Assembly: GCA_018806915.1 (NCBI GenBank) | Contig: JAGKQI010000058.1 | Location: 1 to 64,000 of the forward strand | Direction: 5' to 3' | Length of the DNA: 64,000 nucleotides | From: Phytophthora colocasiae | Lineage: Eukaryota; Oomycota; Peronosporomycetes; Peronosporales; Peronosporaceae | In this document: positions 51,752 through 62,589 of the stretch, in pieces | How the letters are laid out: every line of letters starts with the position of its first letter | How positions within the stretch are numbered: the first letter of the stretch is position 1 | Notes under the pieces: model-generated | What the model was told of the DNA's origin: nothing | Seen by the model: the letters and a program-made list of their open reading frames with translations, nothing else | The model's database searches: none | Made by a program: the position numbers and the translations under genes

Positions 51752-53290
51752 CTACTCCAAGAAACCATCCGGGCACGAGGACTCGGTCAAAACTTGGCGG
51801 ATCCCATCTCCGAGCTGCGTTAAACCTTCGTTTGTCTGGGCCGAGACTGAAAAGCATGGTCCAAGTCTAGAAAAAACAGCATAGAATGCATGACTTGCAT
51901 TGTTATAACACGATAGATAGTAGTTCCACGTACCTTTCCTTCAATGACGCTAAATCATCTGACGGCTGATCAATTTTCGAAATGATGTCGATCCACTTGT
52001 GCTCAGGACGAGCTGCTGTCACTCGATGTTTGAGCTCATCTCGAAGCAGAATCTGATCGGCTGTCAACGTGCCAGAGGAGCCCGTTGGGTCGAACACGAA
52101 TCCAATTGACTGCGAGCAGAATACAATGGGCAAGGTAAGAAGATGTCGGCAAGGCAAATGGGAAAAGAAACCAAGCTACGCAGTACGTACAGCTTGTGTC
52201 TTTTCAATCATTGCGATAGCCAGCTTTTCGATCGCGTTTCGACTTTCATCTGGGCGGTAGATCAATCCAGGGGTATCCGCAATCTGTAAGGAAAAATTAT
52301 AGCAGTTTTCTAAGTACTGGTGGCGATGGATATACAGAATACGTTGGGCGTTTAGTACTTGGTACGAAATGCCTTCAACGAAGATATGACCCATTGTGAT
52401 GCCACGAGTAGTAAATGGGTAGTTGGCCACCTAGACAGTATATCAATTGAGAGCATCAGTCCTCTCCAGTGAATCAAATGCTGCCGAGAAATAATTTGTC
52501 TACCTCAGGAGAAGCTGTCGATAAGGCACGCACTAACGAAGATTTTCCTGTTTCCATATAATGAGTAACCAATTCAAAAATTCGGGTCTGTAGCTTACGC
52601 ACCAACGTTTGGAGCTCCCACGAAAGCAAAAATGGGTTTACTCAGGTCCACATGGGGAAGTCCACGAAGCATCTTGGCCATATTCGCTGCCTCTCGAAGG
52701 GTGTCCGCATTACTTTCCACAGTCTTCCTGAGATCCTGTAATAACAAGTAAAACCATCAGCACCAGGACTTCCTGCGAAATCCAAAAGCTCTGCCTCACC
52801 TCAATACAACGCAGTCCACAGTCAACCGCCTCCTGCTTGGTGCGCAACTCCATACACTCGCGCTCGAACCGCTTGCCTGTATTGTGTAGCGTCGCGTATA
52901 CTTTGCGTAGTCTCTGGATGTGCTTCTCATACGTTCCCTGGTCCAGTGTGAGCACTACCACCTCCCGCTCAAACGGATGCATCCGCTTCAGCGCTGGGAA
53001 GTCTAGTGAGACCTGACGCGTCACACTGGAGAGTTTCCCCAGCTGCATGTTGATGAGACGCGACGTGTGGTTCTTGGCGCGCTTGATCGGGTCTACGATG
53101 CGGTTGCTTTCGCGCACATTCGCCCTCCAAAACTTCATCTCCTGAATCTCCAACGCTGTGCGTACATAAGGCAACCTGCGGTGGTAGAAGGCATGAGTGA
53201 TTTGTGACAGTATCTTTTTAAAAGGATCCCGTTTGCTCACCTCTGCAGCGCGCCATGGGCTACGGTTGACGCTCTTTGGGCCATCTCCAT
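51752..53290 (-). CDS. Short NOG1-like GTPase
   Basis: Eight predicted exons (minus): 53290-53241, 53175-52800, 52735-52603, 52547-52504, 52430-52359, 52283-52191, 52109-51934, 51866-51752; in frame, 352 residues. I prefer the ATG at 53290 with a short first exon, because the continuous frame upstream has only a GTG at 53294. N-terminal helical NOG1_N domain (residues ~10-160), then a GTPase: G1 AFVGAPNVGKSS, G2 FTTRGIT, G3 IADTPGLIYRP, G4 as ISKID instead of NKxD, G5 FSVSAQTNEG. NOG1 proteins help assemble the large ribosomal subunit. This one stops right after G5 and lacks the long NOGCT tail of nucleolar NOG1 (over 600 residues), so it may be an organellar or archaeal-like paralogue. The donor of intron 5 (gtactaaac) is weak. 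Confidence 0.85.
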
Positions 53291-53644
53291 TCACTTACAC
53301 CAAAACTGTGTATGATACACAAAACTGAATGTAGTACTTTTCAATTGAATGTACAGTATGTAGCGTGAGTAGTGAACGCCTGATATATATTCTTCGTCGT
53401 AGTGTATAAAGTGACGATGAGCGGTGCAAAAACGTACTGGATTTTTAGTCGGTAAGCTCAGTACCTTGGCCCATCTCCAACTTGAGTGGTTGTGGACCTG
53501 GTTCCATGCTATATAGTAGGTTATAAGCTTACGACCCGTTCACTATTCACGCTACATACTGTATCAGTTTAATCTCTCAAATGAATGTATTAGTACTACT
53601 TCCATTGATAGTACTTCGAACAAGTCCTAGTGCAACGTGCCGCT
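53291..53644. other. Intergenic, no gene seen
   Basis: 354 bp between the start of the NOG1-like gene and the end of the VPS13-like gene. It should hold the NOG1-like promoter (minus strand); a weak TTCAGTTTTG initiator-like word is near 53315-53330. 'gtacttttcaattgaatgtac' near 53333-53353 is a short palindrome. Confidence 0.5.
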
Positions 53645-56600
53645 TTACGCGTACCGCCTCATGTCGTTCACGTAACGAATGCTGAGGTAAATCTTCGCCC
53701 CAGATTCACAGTCTTCCAGTGGGATACCCACTGGCGAGGGCGGGAACGTGCCATCAAGGCAGATTGAGTGCCCACTAAGCACACTCACCTCTTCGTCGTA
53801 GTCCTCGAACCCTTCACCCTCATCCTCCGACAAAATGCTGCTGCCTGACTTCGGCGGGCGATTAATCCGCTGACGCCACGAGTCGTCTCGAATCTCCACC
53901 GGGTGCTCACTAGCCGTAGCTAACTTGCTGATGATGCTTCCCCGCACGCGTTTACGGCGCTTCAGCTGCATTTTGGCATTCGTATCTGCCAAAAGCTTAG
54001 CGGGCACCGACTCGAAATCACGGTAAATGTCCTCCATAGAGAACCGGACGAAACCGAGGCGTTTCTTGGGCAGTGGCTTACGCTTGTGATAAACATTCAC
54101 CTCGATGAATGTGTCCAACGATGTTACACCCACCAGCCACGACTGGTCATACTTCGGTGTGCCAGTGTGCCGCGCAGTTGACGACTTGTATTCACCAAGC
54201 TCCTTTGCAGGGTAGCCATCCGTCTGAGAGTAAACCCGTACCACAACCTTTGGGTTGGAGTTGTCCGGAAGCCCATCGATATACAGGCAGTGAACTTCCA
54301 CTTCCGTAATCACATTCGAGTCCGAAAGTTGTTTCAATGATCCTGTTTGGAGATTCCGTGCAGGCCGGCGGGTGCCCTCAAAGTGCTTCTCATCCATGAT
54401 ATGCGTTGTGTTACTCACTGACTGGGATAGCTTTTCAACCACGCCCAGGGTACCAACAACAGGCGAGGCCACAAGTTGCAGTGTTCCACGACCAATACCC
54501 TTCGCGAATCCCTTGACACCTCCACTCTTTGCTCCACGCACAGGCTCCTTGACAAAGCCTGTCACTCCGTACGCAATGCTCTTTCCGAGAACCTTGCCGC
54601 CCTGCACAAAACCTGCAGGAATGTGGCGCGGCTCGTCCGGATCCTCTTGGCTCTCGAAATACGTTGCTTTCTTGACCACGTCACCAAGACCGTTTGATAC
54701 CTTCCCGATCGATCGTAGCGGTACACCAAAGACTGTCTGCACCACAGTCACGGCACTCTCACCCTTCCGGCGACTCTTACCCCTCACATCGCGCTTCAGT
54801 TGGCGTGCTGCTAACGCGAAACCATCCACAATATCCGTAGCGAGACCAACTGGGTCACCCAACATCTCGACACTACCAACGATTTTGTACCACTGCCCAA
54901 TCACTGAGTGGACAATTTTGAGGACAACATCATAGATCAAATCGTACTCGTAAAAAAAGCGATTCCGGTAGACAATCTCGCCGAAGTGGAACTCGGGCGT
55001 CACATGAGCGATTCCACCGACAATACTTCCCATGGTATTGCCCAAGATTGCAGAAATGCCTTCTCCCTTGTCTTCCTGAAGCGAATCGAACACCAAGTCG
55101 AAATCGAATCCACTCATGCGCCAACGCTTGAAGTACATAAGCATACCAGCTGAAACCGAGCCATCCGGGAACGGGATATTTACAGTAAGCATCGCGTTCT
55201 TCGCTTCGACACCTTGTTGAAGTATCGTAGCTTCGTCACTTCCAGGGATAAACTGGAAGAGCAGATTGCTCAAACCGAGCAAGTACTCCAGGTTCAGCTT
55301 GACTGCCATTGACTCTAGCTGTAAGTCGAAATCGTTCACAATAACGATGCCACTTTGCGGGAGTGTTTCACAGCTGAGTGTGAAGAACGGTGTTTCTCCA
55401 TCTCCAGGAAGCCATCCCTCGCGCTTGTCGCTATTGAAACCACTGTCCAAAGGAGCAAATACAACGGGATATGCCGAGTGCGGCGTCATATCATCGAATT
55501 GGACGTGATGAACCATTAGAGAAATACGGCGGGACCCTGCCTTCGAGTCAAGTCGAATGGTTTCCATGGTGATGTTCATAATCTCCTGCGGTTGCTCGTC
55601 CACCAGTGTAATCCCGAATCCGTGCATCGAAACGTCAATTACTGTATTGCTGAGCCAGTCACTAACAAAAGCTCGTTGTCGAACTTCAGAATACACCTTT
55701 GTGTCGCCCATGGCACATACTCGCGTGGAGCCGTCGATGTACACCTCGCCGTGCAACCCCTGTGGGGCATTCTTCACCTCGCCAATCTGCATAAAGTCAA
55801 CCAGTGTCGGCACCTTCCAGTGAGTCGCAGTAACACGCAGTTGCAGTTCACCCTTTGGGTCCTCCCAGGCGAACGAATGGCTTTCCATAGGGCCCAAAAC
55901 AATTTCTTCTGCGGTCTTTACACCATGTTGCACGTATCGGAAAGAGTGTCGCGTTGAACGGTTTTCAATTCGATAATTGGGATTGGCCGAAATGTCGCTC
56001 ACGGTAGCGAAGACAGTCTCAGCCACCTCGTGCACATTCACACTGCAAACTGGGCCATCGCCCAAGCTTCCTCGCGTCCAGAACACGGTGTCTTCAGCCA
56101 TGTTATATGTCACGTTAGGATCACTTAGCTTTGAAGATAGCTTGAACAGCGGTATGTTCGGACTCCACTCACCCATATCTTGGGTATCACTGGCCACATC
56201 ACGAATACGCAGACCGGCCACATACTTTTCGGGACCACTTAGACGATAAACCACTGCGGACTCGCCTTCTCTTAGCGTGCAGTTAGCCTGCTCAGAGTGA
56301 CCTCGACTACGGCCCCCCTTCTTATCCAGCAAAATTGGCGTCATCTGTAGTGATCGCGGCACACGATTCAGTAGCACAAAACGTGGAGAGATCACGAAAA
56401 TTTTCGACCGGAAGAACTGAGCAGGAGCTGCACGAATTTCAAAGGCGAGTACAAAAGAGTAGTTTCCTGATCCACTCGGGCGCAACTCACCTTTCTTGCT
56501 CACAGTTGCCATGTCTTCAGGCTCCGACCATCCAAGTTTCTGGAAATCTGGCAAATACTTCTTCGTCTTCCCAGACACCAAAGACTCGCCCTCATACTTG

Positions 56601-59600
56601 TGTGGTGTTTCTTGGAAAGGCCGAAGACTCACCAAAGTCTTGTCCGGTGGAGCAGTTGCCATTAACGGAATGTCGTTTGCATCAGGGAAGTACATGCGAT
56701 GCTCCTCAATGGTGCACACACGACCACGAGTCAGCTTAAAGCGTAGATCTAAGCCACATCTGTTCTGAATCCAAAACGGCGAGTAGAAGAACACTGTACG
56801 GGCAGCGTTTTCCTCCCAGTGCGGGTGGAAAACAAAACTTGGGCCATGATCAAACAGAAGCTCAAATGCGTCTTCGTTGAATGATTCGCGCTCCGCTTCA
56901 AGGTGAACCAAGAAGGGCGAACTCCACGTCGAAGCTCGACTTTCCTCGCTTGTGCAAAGTCGCATTGTCATCAAAGCAGGCTTGCTGAGATCCAGGCCAA
57001 AGACTTGAATTGTTTTGCCGCTCTCGATATACATTTTGCGGCTGTTTACTTCATTCACGTACGTGAAGTAGTCAATTTGGCCCAAAGTTTTCACAGCTCG
57101 CGACTTCTTGTCCTTCCCAGTATTGTCCACAACACGGAACTCCCCCTTGCTGGTCAGTGTGTCGGCTGGGCAATCATCAGGCTGGACAATGGCATACTCA
57201 ACGCCACAAGGAAGTACGTTGTGAAGCACCAACTGCGGCTGAATCGTTAATGACCAAGTACCTAATTGCGGGTTGTTGGCAGAAATCTTTTCGATGACGA
57301 CAGTAGGTTGGTTGTCGATACAACTCGACGAAGGGTAAATAACTTCTTTCCCAGCAGGACCAATCTCATTTGGGTCAGGGAGAGCGGCGTTCGTTCCCAG
57401 CTTTTCCTTCACACGCTTAACGGATGACACGGACCCATTGCTTTCTCCCCGCAAAGCTTTCTGGGCCTCGACTTGCTCAAACTTGGTCATCCGCTTGTAC
57501 ATGCGCTGGTCTGAGACAGACAGGTCTAATTGGTTACTCCACTCCGTTTCACCAGTCTGCCGAATAGCGAAATATCCAGCACCAACCAAATCCAAAGGAA
57601 TGTTAATCGTGCCAAGCGCAGGAAGCATGAAGAAACGCTCACCACAACTCTTTTGTTCAGGATTGCAGCGCGCGACTTCCTTCTTCTCATCGTACATCAA
57701 AAGCTCCGTATCCTTGGCAGTTCCATTGCGAATGCATTCAGCCCCTGAGACCTTCACTTGTAGACCGTAAAACCCATCAACAGATATATGAATTGCAGCT
57801 AGTACAGGCAAGTACTGCCGCATACAGTCGGCATAGTAGGAATCAATCCACTCGTAGTTGGGATCGAGCTCCTTTACACGATTCAAGCAAGCATATGCCT
57901 TTTGCAACTCTTGGCGTGTTGGTTCTTCCACCTTGGTTAGCAAAGCGACACCTTGGTCATAGAGAATTGCGATCGACTCCTCCGACTCCACATCTTCAAA
58001 AAGCGGGGTCAATTCATAGACTTGGGTTTGGCCAATAGACATCAAGGGCACCCCATGGATTGTGCGGTAGCCCTCGATCTCCACCGAGATAAAACGATCA
58101 ACTGTAGCGCGCGACTTCGCTATTGCAATCTTAAACTCCTCCCACGACACTTGTCCAGACTTATCCGTGTCAGCCAGGGCGACGAAATCTTCCACAACCC
58201 GGGCAAACTCAGTCTCATTGTCCAGAACACTGCTGCTGCTACGCTTGTACATTGAAGATTTTTTGGAGCTGGACCGTTGCTTGTCTTCCTCCTCATAAAC
58301 GCTTCGGAGCACAGAGCGAACCTCTTCTGTATCCAACTCGCCACTTCCATCTGCATCGGCATCTCTAAAAGCTTGGCGTAGCTGTTTTTCCTTCAGACTT
58401 TGTTGTTCATACTCTTCCGCCTCGCTATTGTCCAACAGCATGCATGCATGCGCTACACCCGTCGACACAGTAGTAACTGCTGTCACTACTTCTTCCTGCA
58501 CACGCTTCTTCGCTTGCTTCTTAGCCACCATGTAGTACTTAACGTTCACACCACTCTCATTGAGCATCCAGAAGATAGCGCCAATCTCCTTCGCGTGAGG
58601 GCGTTCAGCTTCAGTACGCTGTTCAACATTTGAGAATGCAGCCATGTTCGAGTTCACCGTCTCCATAAACGCAGACGTGACATTCATCTGGAAGTAGCGA
58701 TCTGACGAGAAAATCACCTCCATCGGAAAGGCAGGCTCTTTTCTGATATCCAAAATTCCTTGGTAAAACTCGATGAAAGGTTCAACCTGTCGTGCCTTGG
58801 TGTTGTAGTAGTTGCCATACACATCAAAACTGATTTTGGCGACACCGAAAGTGTTTTGGGATCGTTTCTGAGTCTGAAGATCAGTGGCAGTACTAGACGA
58901 TCCACCTTCCCACACCGAAAAGTTTGCGTAAATGCCCAATTCCTCCAGAGACGTTTCAATCGCTGGTGTTCCCATCGGCAGCATGTCATCGATCAGACGC
59001 AGATAAAATCCACCAAACGATGTGGAAATCACAGTCTGTACGAACATTTGCTGTTCGACAACAGAGCTTGGGTTCACAGGACCCTGGTCGTGAGTATCAT
59101 CCTTTAGGCTCGATAGTAACTGATCAATTACATCTCTTCGGCCATCCATGTCCATCTCCTTGCTCAGCAACCAAGGACTCTGCTCGCCTGGTTTGACCAG
59201 TGACGGGTTGACTATTCGATTCCACGCCTCTTGAGCATAATCGTAATTCTTGAATACACGGACCATTTTCTTCTGAACAATCATAGGCTTTTGGCCTTTC
59301 AGCGACACACTTGACGCGCCAATTTGCTCCTCATAGCGCTCCCAAAAGGTAGCAAGTGCAGCTGCGTTGGCAAGTGTGGTTGCTTTGTCACCTGTAAGAT
59401 ATGGCACCTTGTTTCGCTCCATGTCTGGGTCGACATATTCCTGGCCGGTTATAGTAACAACATGGTGGTGCAGTCGCGTGTACAGGATTTTATTTCTGCT
59501 CAGCGCGCTTTCGAACTCTTCCAATGATATATCACCACTTCCATCACTGTCCACAATGCTGACAAAGTCCGCTACGGTTGCATCAAACTCAGTCCTGGTC

Positions 59601-62326
59601 AAGTTACTGCAGTCAGTCGCACTCCGCAGTAGATCTCCAATCTCCGAAGTATCCAGTGTTCCGCCTCCATCAGTGTCACGCAGCTTGAACTCCACTTTCA
59701 GGCGATCCATATAGCGCTTCTCTTCAATTTGACGCCGTGCCTTTTTCATCCGACGCTCTCCTGCTTCTCGTTTCTTAACGACTTCAATATCCTCCTTCAT
59801 GGATTCGTTGAGAGAAGCCAAAATGCTCAAAAGAACACCTAGGTCCGTGGCTGACAGATTCATCGCAAAGTCAGACATCTGCATTGTCAGCTTTCGGCGT
59901 GCACCAGCTTTTATGCGATCCTTGCGGTGGGGGGTCAATGAACGCTCCTCAACTTCCTCCACGTCTGGATGATCGACCTCTATAACTTGTGGCTTCGCAG
60001 CAGCTTTTCGAGCGACACCCCACAACTTAGACGCGGACTTCCCAGAACCTTCAGCAGTCTTGTTACCGATCTTGGACAAGCCTTTAGATGGGTCCCCAAC
60101 AGAAAGTCTGTACCCCATAGAGAAATCAACACCTTCGCCCTCAAGTTCCAGAATAGTTCGTAAATCACCAATATCAAGCTCAATACCATCATCCCGCAAG
60201 ATAATTGTGCAAGGAGTCAAGGCAACATCTTCTAGTTCCAGTTCCACAGCTTCTGAGCGCTCGGAGCCCAAAATTCGTATCTTGGTATCCGCAGTGAAAG
60301 CCAAGACAGGAGCTTTTAAACTCTTAGAATCTCCAATGAGACAAAACTCACAACCCTGCAAAAGAATACTGCAACCAAGAGGCATTCCACCAAGCATCAA
60401 GGGTGAGTACGACTTTGGGAGGTCTTCCGTATAAAGATGCTTCGCCATGTCTCGCTGTTCTGGAGAATCCATGCTGTCCGCCGACTCGCATGCAATGAAG
60501 CGCATTTGCTCCTTTTCATCTTCACCAATCGCAGAGAGGAATTTGTGCATGATGTCAAGTAGAGGGTCAAACACCAGCAACAACGAGAAGTGCTTTAACG
60601 TCACGGCAAGATCCATATAGCCGTCACCACGCTGAGATATAGCAATAGACATCATATCTTCAGCTTCAGGGTTGCGATCCATAATCTGGTGGAAGACGTT
60701 ACTTGGCACACCGCGGTTGTCTAGCAATCCAAAGCGTACAACATCCATCGCTATTTCCACCGCCGTATCATTTTTGGCGACCTTGGTCATTCGGTAACGA
60801 AGTTCAAACTCCACCTCGTTTACGAAAAATGTCATCATTCTCTTCTCATTATCGTCGATCATGCGCATATTCATCTTTGCCATCTCGAATGACAGCCGGA
60901 AGAGGTGAAACATGGGCGGTAACTCCGGAATTTTCTCCTTGTCGACATAGTAGTCGACAGGGTTTTCCACGAACTTGCGCAGGTTGCCTCTCTCCAAATC
61001 TTCCTCGCTAACGAACGGCAAAGGCTTCCCTGCATTCGGGACTTCCCAGCCCAGGGACAAGGACCGCAAGTAGAGAAGACGCGAGGCTAGCACTTTCACT
61101 TCCAGCTCGTCCAATCGTTCCTTTCGGCTGGCTATGAGCTCCTTTTGCTTGTATCCCGCGTACATCCGAAACAGAAATCCAGTCTCGTTGTCAAACTTCC
61201 ATTGTTCTTCGAATAACGACATGTACTCCTCGGATTCAGTAAGGGTGAGCTGCACACATGCGAGGTCATCCGCAACAGACGCTGCCGTTTGCCAGTCGTA
61301 GTAATAGTTGATCGGCTGTAGCAACTTCAAGAACATACCAGCTTGTGCAGGACGTAGCTCAATTTCAAAGTTCTGTCCCTGTGCAAACGAGATCTCAAGT
61401 TCAAAAGCGCGCTCGCCTGCACCTTGCCCCATGACAAGTGACTGGAAGATGAAAGGCATAAAGACACCTATTTCCATGGTGAGCGGGGTAATCAGATAGC
61501 AGGCATCAGCACTACCTCCAGGTCTTGAGTTGAGGAACATTTCGTAGTTCACCAATCGCATGGTGCGTTTGCGTCGGTTGTCATCAGTAGGTCCACTACG
61601 GCCCATCTTGAACTCCTTCAGTGCAATGCCCACTGTGGCACCCGAATACTCATCGCGGATTGACAGTGAGAATGCTTGCAGCACGAACTCAAACGAATCC
61701 AGCAGCTCGTCCACCCACAAGTGCCAGAAAGCAGGTTTGGGCGGTGGAGCGCCATTTGTCTTCTGAGGATGCGGTTTCTCGGCGTCACGAATCCGGTCGC
61801 GTAGACTTGCAAGTTCCTTGAGCTTCTGCACGATAGTTGCTGTCCAAGTGTTAACACGCGCAATCCGGGTCTTGGCAGCCTGCTTCACAGCTTCCACACA
61901 GCGTTCACCATTCTCGTCGCGTCCCCACATCCACTTCTCTGCAGCGTCGAGCGTAAGACCAAGTCGCAGACCGTCGACCAGCACTTTGGATTCCATGCGC
62001 TTGTAGTCGGGGTCTGCGGGCTTGCCGCTTACGAGCCGCACCAGACGCCCCCAAAGAGGCACGACCAACAGGAAGCGCTTCATCTCCAGGCGCTCAAGGC
62101 CAAAGGGCATCCCTGCCAATGGCTCCAGGTTGGGTAGCACATGTTTACCCAACACCAAGTCACGCAGCTCTAGCGTGCCATCACGCACCGACCAGGCGAT
62201 GCAGAACTTGTTGCCCACGGCCGAGGCCGCAAACTGATGCAGTAGCACCGTCAGCAGCACATCGCCATACACCGCGAAGGCCACAGCGAGCACCACCGAG
62301 ACCAACAGCAGCACGAACAGCCACAT
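53645..62326 (-). CDS. Large VPS13-like lipid-transfer protein with EF-hands
   Basis: 2,893 residues in one exon, ATG at 62326. The N-terminus is one strong hydrophobic segment (residues 1-25), then a chorein-like start (WSVRDGTLELRDLVLGKHVLP). Two EF-hand pairs: loops at 884-895 (DTDGGGTLDTSE) and 926-937 (DSDGSGDISLEE), and at 1324-1335 (DADGSGELDTEE) and 1386-1397 (DTDKSGQVSWEE); all have the D-x-D/N-x-G pattern and final Glu. The middle-late part has VPS13 adaptor-binding-like repeats (NRCGLDLRFKL, NRVPRSLQMTPILLD, YRIENRSTRHSFRYVQHG), then the VPS13 C-terminal region (PHSAYPVVFAPLDSGF ... GFALAARQLKRDVRGKSRRK ... GVKGFAKGIGRGTLQLVASP). A C2-like domain lies at about 2670-2790. VPS13 proteins form hydrophobic channels that move lipids between membranes at contact sites. 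Calcium control through the EF-hands is inferred. Confidence 0.88.
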   Translation of the reverse strand: MWLFVLLLVSVVLAVAFAVYGDVLLTVLLHQFAASAVGNKFCIAWSVRDGTLELRDLVLGKHVLPNLEPLAGMPFGLERLEMKRFLLVVPLWGRLVRLVSGKPADPDYKRMESKVLVDGLRLGLTLDAAEKWMWGRDENGERCVEAVKQAAKTRIARVNTWTATIVQKLKELASLRDRIRDAEKPHPQKTNGAPPPKPAFWHLWVDELLDSFEFVLQAFSLSIRDEYSGATVGIALKEFKMGRSGPTDDNRRKRTMRLVNYEMFLNSRPGGSADACYLITPLTMEIGVFMPFIFQSLVMGQGAGERAFELEISFAQGQNFEIELRPAQAGMFLKLLQPINYYYDWQTAASVADDLACVQLTLTESEEYMSLFEEQWKFDNETGFLFRMYAGYKQKELIASRKERLDELEVKVLASRLLYLRSLSLGWEVPNAGKPLPFVSEEDLERGNLRKFVENPVDYYVDKEKIPELPPMFHLFRLSFEMAKMNMRMIDDNEKRMMTFFVNEVEFELRYRMTKVAKNDTAVEIAMDVVRFGLLDNRGVPSNVFHQIMDRNPEAEDMMSIAISQRGDGYMDLAVTLKHFSLLLVFDPLLDIMHKFLSAIGEDEKEQMRFIACESADSMDSPEQRDMAKHLYTEDLPKSYSPLMLGGMPLGCSILLQGCEFCLIGDSKSLKAPVLAFTADTKIRILGSERSEAVELELEDVALTPCTIILRDDGIELDIGDLRTILELEGEGVDFSMGYRLSVGDPSKGLSKIGNKTAEGSGKSASKLWGVARKAAAKPQVIEVDHPDVEEVEERSLTPHRKDRIKAGARRKLTMQMSDFAMNLSATDLGVLLSILASLNESMKEDIEVVKKREAGERRMKKARRQIEEKRYMDRLKVEFKLRDTDGGGTLDTSEIGDLLRSATDCSNLTRTEFDATVADFVSIVDSDGSGDISLEEFESALSRNKILYTRLHHHVVTITGQEYVDPDMERNKVPYLTGDKATTLANAAALATFWERYEEQIGASSVSLKGQKPMIVQKKMVRVFKNYDYAQEAWNRIVNPSLVKPGEQSPWLLSKEMDMDGRRDVIDQLLSSLKDDTHDQGPVNPSSVVEQQMFVQTVISTSFGGFYLRLIDDMLPMGTPAIETSLEELGIYANFSVWEGGSSSTATDLQTQKRSQNTFGVAKISFDVYGNYYNTKARQVEPFIEFYQGILDIRKEPAFPMEVIFSSDRYFQMNVTSAFMETVNSNMAAFSNVEQRTEAERPHAKEIGAIFWMLNESGVNVKYYMVAKKQAKKRVQEEVVTAVTTVSTGVAHACMLLDNSEAEEYEQQSLKEKQLRQAFRDADADGSGELDTEEVRSVLRSVYEEEDKQRSSSKKSSMYKRSSSSVLDNETEFARVVEDFVALADTDKSGQVSWEEFKIAIAKSRATVDRFISVEIEGYRTIHGVPLMSIGQTQVYELTPLFEDVESEESIAILYDQGVALLTKVEEPTRQELQKAYACLNRVKELDPNYEWIDSYYADCMRQYLPVLAAIHISVDGFYGLQVKVSGAECIRNGTAKDTELLMYDEKKEVARCNPEQKSCGERFFMLPALGTINIPLDLVGAGYFAIRQTGETEWSNQLDLSVSDQRMYKRMTKFEQVEAQKALRGESNGSVSSVKRVKEKLGTNAALPDPNEIGPAGKEVIYPSSSCIDNQPTVVIEKISANNPQLGTWSLTIQPQLVLHNVLPCGVEYAIVQPDDCPADTLTSKGEFRVVDNTGKDKKSRAVKTLGQIDYFTYVNEVNSRKMYIESGKTIQVFGLDLSKPALMTMRLCTSEESRASTWSSPFLVHLEAERESFNEDAFELLFDHGPSFVFHPHWEENAARTVFFYSPFWIQNRCGLDLRFKLTRGRVCTIEEHRMYFPDANDIPLMATAPPDKTLVSLRPFQETPHKYEGESLVSGKTKKYLPDFQKLGWSEPEDMATVSKKGELRPSGSGNYSFVLAFEIRAAPAQFFRSKIFVISPRFVLLNRVPRSLQMTPILLDKKGGRSRGHSEQANCTLREGESAVVYRLSGPEKYVAGLRIRDVASDTQDMGEWSPNIPLFKLSSKLSDPNVTYNMAEDTVFWTRGSLGDGPVCSVNVHEVAETVFATVSDISANPNYRIENRSTRHSFRYVQHGVKTAEEIVLGPMESHSFAWEDPKGELQLRVTATHWKVPTLVDFMQIGEVKNAPQGLHGEVYIDGSTRVCAMGDTKVYSEVRQRAFVSDWLSNTVIDVSMHGFGITLVDEQPQEIMNITMETIRLDSKAGSRRISLMVHHVQFDDMTPHSAYPVVFAPLDSGFNSDKREGWLPGDGETPFFTLSCETLPQSGIVIVNDFDLQLESMAVKLNLEYLLGLSNLLFQFIPGSDEATILQQGVEAKNAMLTVNIPFPDGSVSAGMLMYFKRWRMSGFDFDLVFDSLQEDKGEGISAILGNTMGSIVGGIAHVTPEFHFGEIVYRNRFFYEYDLIYDVVLKIVHSVIGQWYKIVGSVEMLGDPVGLATDIVDGFALAARQLKRDVRGKSRRKGESAVTVVQTVFGVPLRSIGKVSNGLGDVVKKATYFESQEDPDEPRHIPAGFVQGGKVLGKSIAYGVTGFVKEPVRGAKSGGVKGFAKGIGRGTLQLVASPVVGTLGVVEKLSQSVSNTTHIMDEKHFEGTRRPARNLQTGSLKQLSDSNVITEVEVHCLYIDGLPDNSNPKVVVRVYSQTDGYPAKELGEYKSSTARHTGTPKYDQSWLVGVTSLDTFIEVNVYHKRKPLPKKRLGFVRFSMEDIYRDFESVPAKLLADTNAKMQLKRRKRVRGSIISKLATASEHPVEIRDDSWRQRINRPPKSGSSILSEDEGEGFEDYDEEVSVLSGHSICLDGTFPPSPVGIPLEDCESGAKIYLSIRYVNDMRRYA

Positions 62327-62367
62327 TACGCAGTCGTCGGTTTGCTTCTGGACTTATCGAAAGACGG

Positions 62368-62383
62368 CGAATGTACGAATGAA
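62368..62383 (-). promoter_or_regulatory. Initiator-like element of VPS13-like gene
   Basis: The minus strand reads TTCATTCGTACATTCG, fitting Inr (TCATTCG) plus a CATTC flanking element, about 42-57 bp upstream of the ATG at 62326. Confidence 0.55.
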
Positions 62384-62589
62384 TAGAGCGAAGCGGTCCG
62401 TCGGAGCAATTGTGGGAATGCGATCCAACTGGCGCATCTCCGATATATTGTGTAGTGATACACCAAAAAGAGCGATTTACGACCAATCGAAAGACACCTG
62501 ATCTAAATTGACGCCTTCCCATTGGTGGAATGCGTTAACTCAAAAGGTGCAAGTTGAGTCGTGTCAGCAGCCATCGTTTGTCGTACAGA

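Noticed and set aside
53176..53294. Continuous first exon of the NOG1-like gene starting at 53294
   Set aside because: It would start with GTG. A short exon 53241-53290 with a true ATG and a GT-AG intron joins in phase and removes a non-conserved insert.
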